This document shows positions 34,228-41,254 of a stretch of 64,000 bases of DNA, piece by piece. The notes below the pieces were generated by a model. The model did no database searches. It was not told the DNA's origin and saw only the letters and a list, made by a program, of their open reading frames with translations. Position 1 is the first letter of the stretch, and each line of letters begins with the position of its first letter. Source of the stretch: an uncultured Flavobacteriales bacterium (lineage in GTDB: Bacteria > Bacteroidota > Bacteroidia > Flavobacteriales > Crocinitomicaceae); NCBI GenBank assembly GCA_946480085.1, contig CAMLHZ010000003.1:1-64000 (forward strand). The letters run 5' to 3'. The translations under genes and the position numbers were made by a program.

Positions 34228-34680
34228 TTAGTAATCCAGCCACTCCAGGAAATCAGCCAAACGGCCTTTTGTCACCAGAATTTTTCCTGTTGGTTTCAAA
34301 AACACGACCGCTCGTTGTCCGAAAAATGCTTCAACCCGTTCAATACCTTCGTAGGAAACAATTGCGGAACGACTTACACGAAAGAACGTATTGGTGTCCA
34401 GCGTTTCTTCTATTTCAGATAAGCTTTTCCTGAGTTGATAGGCTTTTCCGGTTAAAGTGAACAGTTGCACGTGTCCTTTCTCAAGATTGAAATAGGATAT
34501 ATCAGTCGCTTTTACTGACAGTATTGATTCCTTATAAAAAACCACGAAACGGTTCTTTTTTCTGGAAATGACGGCAGTTGTTTTTGTAGTAGTTGTTTCC
34601 GACATGCTGTGTGTGCCGAGTATCGATTCCGGCAGAAATTTTTGTAGTGTTATAGATCCGATTTGAGATTTTAATCTCAT
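34228..34680 (-). CDS. Stand-alone LytTR DNA-binding regulator
   Basis: 151 residues from MRLKSQIGSI; ATGs at 34716 and 34605 are alternatives. The second half is a LytTR DNA-binding domain: TDISYFNLEKGHVQLFTLTG, YQLRKSLSEIEETLDTNTFF, RVSRSAIVSYEGIERVEAFF. There is no receiver domain ahead of it, unlike the LytTR response regulator at 56016, so its activity must be controlled another way. The N-terminal 60 residues are Ser/Thr-rich and unassigned. It lies between the T9SS protein gene and divergent sod. Confidence 0.88.
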   Translation of the reverse strand: MRLKSQIGSITLQKFLPESILGTHSMSETTTTKTTAVISRKKNRFVVFYKESILSVKATDISYFNLEKGHVQLFTLTGKAYQLRKSLSEIEETLDTNTFFRVSRSAIVSYEGIERVEAFFGQRAVVFLKPTGKILVTKGRLADFLEWLDY

Positions 34681-34882
34681 TTTGTGCGCGAAATTACTAC
34701 AATATCCCTTGTTCATTTTGGAGAAAAAGAAGGCTTATTTATTACTTCACGGATTCTCTGATTTCAATGAAAAATTCTTCATTTCATTTGAAATAGTTGA
34801 TAATAAATAACAGATTAATGGCTTTTTTAAGGTTAGAAAGATCTTAACGAATCTTAGCACCTTGTTTTCCATTTTCTAGATG

Positions 34883-34910
34883 TTGTTTTGAGTTCTAATC
34901 ATTACATTTG
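34883..34910 (+). promoter_or_regulatory. Bacteroidota-type promoter for superoxide dismutase
   Basis: TTG at 34883-34885, 17 bases, then TACATTTG at 34903-34910, matching TTG/TAnnTTTG. The ATG follows 24 bases later. Confidence 0.7.
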
Positions 34911-34934
34911 TTATTCAACAAAAAAATATAAAAT

Positions 34935-35534
34935 ATGGCTTTCGAATTACCAAAATTGGCTTATGCATACAATGCATTGGAGCCACATATCGATGCAAAA
35001 ACAATGGAAATTCACCATTCAAAGCATCACCAGGCTTATACAACAAACTTGAACAATGCAATTGCCGGAACTGATCTTGAAGGGAAGACAATTGAAGAAA
35101 TTCTTAAGAACTGTAAAGATAAACCTGCAGTTCGTAATAACGGTGGTGGTTTTTGGAATCACAACTTGTTTTGGGAAATTATGGCACCAAATGCGGGTGG
35201 AGAACCTACAGGAGAATTGAAACAAGCAATTCTTGATGCATTTGGAACATTCGAACATTTCAAAGATGAGTTTTCAAAAGCTGCAACAACTCGTTTTGGT
35301 TCTGGTTGGGCTTGGTTGTGTGTAACAGATGGAAAATTGGAAATCTGTTCTACACCTAATCAGGACAATCCATTAATGGGTGAAGGGTGTAAAGGAACTG
35401 CAATTCTTGGATTGGATGTTTGGGAACACGCTTACTACCTGAACTACCAAAACCGTCGCCCTGATTACATCAATGCATTCTTCAATGTAATTAACTGGAA
35501 CGTGGTTGCAGATAAATTTGCAGCAGCTAAGTAA
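34935..35534 (+). CDS. sod: Superoxide dismutase, Fe/Mn family
   Basis: 199 residues, normal for the family. Metal ligands are in place: His27 in [16 protein letters not shown], the His of [14 protein letters not shown], and the Asp and His of [20 protein letters not shown]. It converts superoxide to peroxide and oxygen in the cytoplasm. Sequence alone does not settle Fe against Mn. It is a single-gene unit with its own promoter and a strong bidirectional terminator. Two aconitases and a class I fumarase, all superoxide-sensitive Fe-S enzymes, are encoded in the same window. Confidence 0.97.
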   Translation: MAFELPKLAYAYNALEPHIDAKTMEIHHSKHHQAYTTNLNNAIAGTDLEGKTIEEILKNCKDKPAVRNNGGGFWNHNLFWEIMAPNAGGEPTGELKQAILDAFGTFEHFKDEFSKAATTRFGSGWAWLCVTDGKLEICSTPNQDNPLMGEGCKGTAILGLDVWEHAYYLNYQNRRPDYINAFFNVINWNVVADKFAAAK

Positions 35535-35546
35535 TATGTTTTAAAT

Positions 35547-35589
35547 AAAAAACCCCGTAGTAGATGTTTCCATCACTACGGGGTTTTTT
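35547..35589. terminator. Bidirectional intrinsic terminator
   Basis: AAAAAACCCCGTAGT pairs perfectly with ACTACGGGGTTTTTT, with inner GATG/CATC pairing and A/T runs on both sides; it serves sod (plus) and the choice-of-anchor-L gene (minus). Confidence 0.95.
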
Positions 35590-35603
35590 ATTTAACGTTG
35601 TAA

Positions 35604-37223
35604 TTATTGCGCAATAACCAAGCGTTTCGGCTTCGCATCTCCTGGTTGAATAAGGTAAATTCCTTGTGCCAATCCATTAACGTCAATTGTTGTTTGCACA
35701 CCATCAGTTGGATGTTCCATCAGTATTGCACCGTTAACGCTAAATACTTTTATCGATTCCAACTGCAATTTTGTAGTCACGGTAAGGTATTGATTTGTTG
35801 GATTTGGACTCATGAACCATTCAATTTCAGGATTTAAAGGGTCAACAGGATGCAGTACACAATTACAGGTGATTCCTGTAGTAAGAATCGAATAGTCAAC
35901 ATCTTCAACATCACTATTATCAGGCACGTTGAAAAAGGAAGTGTCAGTATGAGGGATATACGGAACGTCAAGAAGTACATAATACTCACCAGCTGTCACG
36001 TTGGAGAAAATATACTTTCCGTTAGCATCACTGTAGGTAAAGCCTTTGGTTTCGTTCGTTGCTGCAGATTTCAATAAGATTAATGCGCCTTCAAAGGGAA
36101 CATTCAGTGATTTTAAGAAGGATGTATCGATGATAATGTTACCAGTAATGGATGATGATCCTGAACCGTTCACATTAAGCGTATCCGCATCAAGATCCGC
36201 GTCGCTTAAATAACACGGTAATCCAATTGCATCTGCATCTGTCCATGTGAACCCAGTTGCAAAATACAAAGGGGCAGCGTTAGGAAACAACACAGGGTCA
36301 GGTGTGAATCTTACATGATACAAACCAGTGGGTAAACTGTCAATATTATAGGTGCCATTGGTTACATTTATCGTTTCAACCGGATCTGCAACTATTGCAT
36401 CTTCAATAAAATTGAAAACTTCTATAGTTCCTTCTCCAGCTGCGCCGTTTACCGTAAGATTGCCATTAATATTATTGTACGATTGCTGCTCATCCAGGAA
36501 AATAGCAGAATCGAAAATTCCATCTCCAATATCTGCAATTACCAGTTTAATGTGATACGAATCTCCAACTTGTGTATAAAATTTCGCTTGTAGGGGAACA
36601 GTATATCCGTCAAATATGAACATCGTTGAATTGGTTCCAGTTTGGTTGTCAATGAAATACTGACTGTTAATGTCTTGGTTAATGGTATTGATTTCTACTT
36701 GTGTATTTGCAGTTCCTGGTACAATTGCTACGTTCACTGCAGTTCCGCCGTTTTCTGAAACAAGAAATAGAAATCGATCTGTGAATTGTGTGTTTGAATA
36801 TTCGGGATACTCTTCAGAAGCGAAAATATAATTGAAACGAATTGTATCTGAAATAATGGGGATAAAATCAAAGTCAATGGAAATGGCATTGTAACTAGTC
36901 GCTCCACCGTAACTCGAAATCTCGCTTGAACCTGGGGTACCGGTATCGACTCCACTATTCGTTTCTGTATTTGCACTACCAATATTTGTTGTAAGACCCG
37001 TTGACAGCACTAATCCGCTATGAACGCCCAAATATTGACCGTTTTCGAAACGAGCAATCTGAGATTGAGCACCTGTTACCTGAACGTTTGAAACTCCCTG
37101 ACATTGAACTCCGAAAATGTTCGAGATCATGGTCGTGACATCTATGGCGGGTGAAGTCACTATTTGAGCCCTCAACTGAAAGGATAAGAATGTAAGTAAA
37201 AGAAGTATGAGGTTTGGTTTCAT
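35604..37223 (-). CDS. T9SS-secreted choice-of-anchor-L protein (copy B)
   Basis: 539 residues; signal peptide ends near FQLRAQ. The choice-of-anchor-L domain spans roughly residues 30-260: NIFGVQCQGVSNVQVTGAQS, IARFENGQYLGVHSGLVLST, FIPIISDTIRFNYIFASEEY, PEYSNTQFTDRFLFLVSENG. A collagen-binding-like or SdrD-like beta domain follows (GNIIIDTSFLKSLNVPFEGA, YSDANGKYIFSNVTAGEYYV). It ends in a T9SS type A sorting domain (SPNPTNQYLTVTTKLQLESI, IYLIQPGDAKPKRLVIAQ). Surface or adhesin-like role inferred. A neighbouring paralogue (37375-39000) has the same layout throughout. Confidence 0.92.
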   Translation of the reverse strand: MKPNLILLLLTFLSFQLRAQIVTSPAIDVTTMISNIFGVQCQGVSNVQVTGAQSQIARFENGQYLGVHSGLVLSTGLTTNIGSANTETNSGVDTGTPGSSEISSYGGATSYNAISIDFDFIPIISDTIRFNYIFASEEYPEYSNTQFTDRFLFLVSENGGTAVNVAIVPGTANTQVEINTINQDINSQYFIDNQTGTNSTMFIFDGYTVPLQAKFYTQVGDSYHIKLVIADIGDGIFDSAIFLDEQQSYNNINGNLTVNGAAGEGTIEVFNFIEDAIVADPVETINVTNGTYNIDSLPTGLYHVRFTPDPVLFPNAAPLYFATGFTWTDADAIGLPCYLSDADLDADTLNVNGSGSSSITGNIIIDTSFLKSLNVPFEGALILLKSAATNETKGFTYSDANGKYIFSNVTAGEYYVLLDVPYIPHTDTSFFNVPDNSDVEDVDYSILTTGITCNCVLHPVDPLNPEIEWFMSPNPTNQYLTVTTKLQLESIKVFSVNGAILMEHPTDGVQTTIDVNGLAQGIYLIQPGDAKPKRLVIAQ

Positions 37224-37309
37224 AGATTTAGCTAAAAGATTCCTTCCTTAGATATCAATTTAGCTAAAAGGTTGTAAGTGAGTGTTTGTTTTCAGGTTGT
37301 TCCCATAAA

Positions 37310-37354
37310 AAAAAATCCCGCTGACTTCGAGTGCTTTAGTCAACGGGATTTTTT
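37310..37354. terminator. Intrinsic terminator between the two anchor-L genes
   Basis: AAAAAATCCCGCTGAC pairs with GTCAACGGGATTTTTT (one G-T wobble); the T-run on the minus strand ends the upstream paralogue. Confidence 0.9.
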
Positions 37355-37374
37355 GTGCCTTGTAAATTCTTTTG

Positions 37375-39000
37375 TTATTTCGAGATCACCAATCGTTTAG
37401 GAGTTGTGTCGTCTAACTGAATAAGGTAAACTCCTTGTGTAAATCCGTGAACATCAATTGTCGTTTCTATTCCGCTAGTTGGGAATTCCATCAACAATGA
37501 ACCGTTGATTCCAAATACCTTAATGGTTTCCAATGCTTTTTCAGAAACGATAGTAACGAATTGGTTCGTTGGATTTGGACTCATGCTCCAACCAATCTCT
37601 TTGTTTTCAAAAGTTCCTAAATATGGTGTTCCATTACTGGTAATACCTTCCGTAAAAATTCCGTAATCCACACCTTCAACATCTCCTCCGTTCGGAACGT
37701 TGAATGATAATGTATCTGTATGAGGAATGTAAGGAACATCAACTAAAAGGTAGTAATCATCCGCCGGAACATTTGTAATGGTATAGTTTCCATTCACATC
37801 GCTGTAAGCAAATCCCATTGTTTCATGTGTGGACGCTGATTTTAGCAGTAGCAAAGCTCCTTCAAAAGGGACATTCAATGATTTCAGGTAAGAAGTGTCA
37901 ATTACAATATTTCCGGAAACACTTCCTGTACCGTTTACGTCCAACGTATCTGCATCAATATCCGCATTACTTAAGTAGCACGGCAAACCAATAGCGTCAG
38001 CACCTGTCCATGTTGAACTGGTTGCGAAATAAAGTGGAACTGCCAATGGGAATAAAACCGGATCTGGAGTAAATCGAACGTGATACATTCCTGTAGGTAA
38101 ACTATCTATTAAATAAGTTCCGTTTGACACGTTTACAGATTCAACCGGAGCTGCAACCAATGTGTCATCAATGTAATTGAAAACATCAATTGTTCCTTCA
38201 GCTGGTGTACCATTAACCGTTAATGATCCGTTGATATCATTGTAAGATTCTTGTTCGTCCAGGAAAATTGCTGAATCAAACACTCCGTCTGAAACGTCAG
38301 AAATCACTAATTTAATGTGATATGTATTTCCTACTTGAGCAAAGAATTTTGCTTCTAACGGAACAGTATATCCATCGAATACAAAGAAAGCTGAGTTTGG
38401 TCCACCTAAATTATCATTGTAATACTGCGCATTCACACTTTGGTTGATTGAATTGATTTCAACTGGAACGCCTGAACCTGGAACTTGTGCAATGTTTGTT
38501 GGTGTTCCTCCATTTTCAGAAACCAAAAACAAGAATCGGTCAGTGTAGGTACTGTTTGAATATTCTGGATATTCTTCAGAAGCGAAAATGTAATTAAAAC
38601 GAATGGTGTCCGTAATTACCGGAGTGAAATCGAACTGAACAGAAACTGCATCATAACTAGAGTAACCCATACCCGTACCATAAACGATAATATCATTATC
38701 ACCAGGCATTCCGGTGTTGTAACTAGAGAAATTGGATGAAGACATTGTCGAATACATTGGATATCCTGTGGAAAGAACAAGTCCACTGTTCACTCCTAAA
38801 CTTCCTCCATTTTCAAACCGTGCAATTTGAGCTGTAGTTCCTTGAATGGAAACATTTGAAACGCCTTGACATTGCACTCCAAAGATATTTGTAATCAGTG
38901 TTTGAATGTCTGTTACATTCGAGTAAGTCATTTGTGCATTCACATGACTCATAGAAAATTGCAGAACAACAACCGCAATAGCTAATTTCAACTTTTTCAT
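37375..39000 (-). CDS. T9SS-secreted choice-of-anchor-L protein (copy A)
   Basis: 541 residues; signal peptide MKKLKLAIAVVVLQFSMSHV ending near NAQ. Domain order equals that of the adjacent paralogue: choice-of-anchor-L (FGVQCQGVSNVSIQGTTAQI, TDTIRFNYIFASEEYPEYSN), a middle beta domain (IVIDTSYLKSLNVPFEGALL, YSDVNGNYTITNVPADDYYL), and a T9SS type A domain (MSPNPTNQFVTIVSEKALET, VYLIQLDDTTPKRLVISK). The pair share long blocks such as PCYLS(N/D)AD(I/L)DADTL. Each copy has its own terminator, so they can be expressed separately. Confidence 0.93.
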   Translation of the reverse strand: MKKLKLAIAVVVLQFSMSHVNAQMTYSNVTDIQTLITNIFGVQCQGVSNVSIQGTTAQIARFENGGSLGVNSGLVLSTGYPMYSTMSSSNFSSYNTGMPGDNDIIVYGTGMGYSSYDAVSVQFDFTPVITDTIRFNYIFASEEYPEYSNSTYTDRFLFLVSENGGTPTNIAQVPGSGVPVEINSINQSVNAQYYNDNLGGPNSAFFVFDGYTVPLEAKFFAQVGNTYHIKLVISDVSDGVFDSAIFLDEQESYNDINGSLTVNGTPAEGTIDVFNYIDDTLVAAPVESVNVSNGTYLIDSLPTGMYHVRFTPDPVLFPLAVPLYFATSSTWTGADAIGLPCYLSNADIDADTLDVNGTGSVSGNIVIDTSYLKSLNVPFEGALLLLKSASTHETMGFAYSDVNGNYTITNVPADDYYLLVDVPYIPHTDTLSFNVPNGGDVEGVDYGIFTEGITSNGTPYLGTFENKEIGWSMSPNPTNQFVTIVSEKALETIKVFGINGSLLMEFPTSGIETTIDVHGFTQGVYLIQLDDTTPKRLVISK

Positions 39001-39258
39001 AGTAGGGTTTTTCGGTGCTTGTTAGACGAACCATTTTTATTTATGGTTGCTTTTTCCGAACTTTACCATCGGTTATTTATTGATTATCTGTGAGTTTACG
39101 GTACTTTCAATGAGCAATTATTTTCATCGGTTAAAAACGTGATTTAACAATAATTTCACAACTAAACATGTAAAAAGTTGCAATTTTAACTCTTGGTTAA
39201 TTTTTGATTTTGTGGTATGCTTCTTGTTAATTGTCAAAACATTAAAAAAACAAATGCT

Positions 39259-41043
39259 ATGAAAAAACTTGTTTTACCCCTTTTTACATTGTTCATTTGC
39301 TCAACGACTGTTTTAGCTCAATCATCTTCCTTTGATGGTGGTTTCGCTAGTGTTAGAACAGAATTGACCAATTGGGACAAAGTTCGTGGCGAATGGCTGG
39401 CTCAAAGTATGGAAGCTATGAGTGCAAATGGCCAGGTTCCCGATCGAAATTTTCCTGAAAATTATACACCTTCAGAGATGTATATGGCAATGCCGGTTAA
39501 CGTTCGAAATAACGTTCAGAGTATTGTAACCAATCAAACAAATTCCGCTGATAGTGCTTCTAGAACTCGTTGGAACAATATTAATCAATTCGTAAGACGT
39601 CCTGCTTGCTCTTCTGTACAAGGAAGAACATACGGTGATCCGCACTTGACTTCTTTCGATGGTGCTAATTTCTCTTTCCAAACTGTAGGTGAGTTCACTT
39701 TAGTTAAATCTCAAAGCGGACATTTCAATGTTCAAACACGTCAAAAAGCAGAAGGTTCATCTGTTTCTTTAAACAGTGCTGTTGCAATGTGGGTGAATGG
39801 TGACCGCGTTTGTTACTATGCATCAACTTACCCTGATGGAAACCGTTCTACGCCTTTCCGTGTTGATGGGCAAGCAATTTACATCGAGAACGGAACATAC
39901 TTCCTGAACCATGGTGGTACAATTACAGCTACTCGCAGCGATTATATCATTACTTGGCCTACAGGAGAGCGCGTAAAATTAGATCGTGGAGTTTTCGGTT
40001 CAGGCGATTTCGTAAATGTTGCTGTTGAAATCTTCCCTTGTAATGATACGTATTTTGGTGTTCTTGGAAATGCAAACGGACGTCAAAATGATGATTTTGA
40101 TGTGAATGGTAGAATGCCGAATATGAATACCGGAGTTTTCGCTTCGAATGATCCAACAAGTCAGGCGGTTGAACGTCAGTACTTATCTTACCTTGCTCAG
40201 GATTACGCAAATCAATGGCGTGTTTCTCAACCAGAATCATTGTTCGACTATGGATTTGGGCAAAGTACTTCAACATTCACAGATATTACTTTCCCACGTG
40301 TTCACCAAACAATTGGAGATTTACCACAATCGGATAGAGATAGAGCTCGTAGAAACTGTGAGCGTCAAGGATTAACGGGTGGAGCTTTAAATGCTTGTAT
40401 CTATGATAATGGATATTTGAACATTCCTCCAACTCCTGAACCTCGCGTACCTACGGCTTCTGCAGGAACAATTTCAGGCCCGATTACGAATCCAACTCCA
40501 AATGTGAATCCTTCTGGTCGTATTAGAACAGCTGGACCAACTGTGAATCCGGGGATTACAAATCCTGGAAATGGTTCAACCACTCCATCTCCAGTTGGCA
40601 GATCAACAGAAAAAGAAGCTACTTTGCAAAATCAAAGCACCGGAGCTCAGCCAATAGGAACGACTACTAGTGCACCAACTTCAGTGGACCCAACAACTCA
40701 AACGAAGGAAAGTGGTAATACTGGAACAACGGTTACTCCTAGAAAAGAACCAAATCCGTATGAGCCTGCAGTTGAACCTGAGAAAAAACCATGGAGAGTA
40801 AGTCGTCCGGTTGAATCACAACCAGCTTCAAATCCAACGTCAACGCCAAGTACTTCAACTCCGGCGCCAAGAACTAGTGAGCCAAGACCGGTTTCTACAC
40901 CAAGTCCGCGACCAGTTTCAACGCCTTCACCGAAACCGGTTTCAACACCAGCTCCAAAACCTGTGTCAACACCAGCACCGAAGCCAGCTTCCACGCCAGC
41001 ATCGACACCTGCAAGAACAGCAACGCCGATTAAAAGGCCATAA
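39259..41043 (+). CDS. Exported von Willebrand factor type D domain protein with Pro-rich repeat tail
   Basis: 594 residues from MKKLVLPLFTLFICSTTVLA; an upstream ATG lies in the leader and is rejected. Residues about 120-280 form a VWD-like domain: RTYGDPHLTSFDGANFSFQT, VGEFTLVKSQSGHFNVQTRQ, SAVAMWVNGDRVCYYA, TYFGVLGNANGRQNDDFDVN. The classical CGLCGN cysteines are reduced to VLGNANG. The C-terminal third is low-complexity Pro/Thr/Ser, ending in five 8-residue units of the type PKPVSTPA. No T9SS sorting domain is visible. Surface or matrix role is likely; function unknown. Confidence 0.86.
   Translation: MKKLVLPLFTLFICSTTVLAQSSSFDGGFASVRTELTNWDKVRGEWLAQSMEAMSANGQVPDRNFPENYTPSEMYMAMPVNVRNNVQSIVTNQTNSADSASRTRWNNINQFVRRPACSSVQGRTYGDPHLTSFDGANFSFQTVGEFTLVKSQSGHFNVQTRQKAEGSSVSLNSAVAMWVNGDRVCYYASTYPDGNRSTPFRVDGQAIYIENGTYFLNHGGTITATRSDYIITWPTGERVKLDRGVFGSGDFVNVAVEIFPCNDTYFGVLGNANGRQNDDFDVNGRMPNMNTGVFASNDPTSQAVERQYLSYLAQDYANQWRVSQPESLFDYGFGQSTSTFTDITFPRVHQTIGDLPQSDRDRARRNCERQGLTGGALNACIYDNGYLNIPPTPEPRVPTASAGTISGPITNPTPNVNPSGRIRTAGPTVNPGITNPGNGSTTPSPVGRSTEKEATLQNQSTGAQPIGTTTSAPTSVDPTTQTKESGNTGTTVTPRKEPNPYEPAVEPEKKPWRVSRPVESQPASNPTSTPSTSTPAPRTSEPRPVSTPSPRPVSTPSPKPVSTPAPKPVSTPAPKPASTPASTPARTATPIKRP
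40879..40998 (+). repeat. In-frame tandem 24-bp repeats (PRPVSTPS units)
   Basis: Five consecutive 24-base units encode EPRPVSTP, SPRPVSTP, SPKPVSTP, APKPVSTP, APKPASTP. Codons vary between units, so the repeat is old or kept at protein level. Confidence 0.9.
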
Positions 41044-41062
41044 ATAAAAAGTTATAGATTTT

Positions 41063-41122
41063 AAATCCCCGGCACTTCGCACTTCGAGTAACCTCAGTGT
41101 GCCTCAGTGACCGGGGATTTTT
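41063..41122 (+). terminator. Terminator with repeat-bearing loop
   Basis: AAATCCCCGG pairs with CCGGGGATTT followed by TT. The 38-base loop holds the doubled words CACTTCGCACTTCG and CCTCAGTGTGCCTCAGTGA. It closes the VWD gene. Confidence 0.8.
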
Positions 41123-41254
41123 GCGTTTTAATGTAACCAAACGTACCTTTTTCACCTATTTCTTAGCACAATCTTTAAAGCAATTAAAAATGAATAGTTG
41201 ATTACTTCTTGATTTTAACTTAAAAGCGCTTGAATGTCGCTGTAATTTTGTAAG

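Noticed and set aside
40698..40994. A 98-residue minus-strand frame rich in Gly (GVETGFGEGVETGRG type)
   Set aside because: It is the exact antisense of the Pro/Thr/Ser tail repeats of the VWD-domain protein; the apparent repeats follow from the 24-base units.
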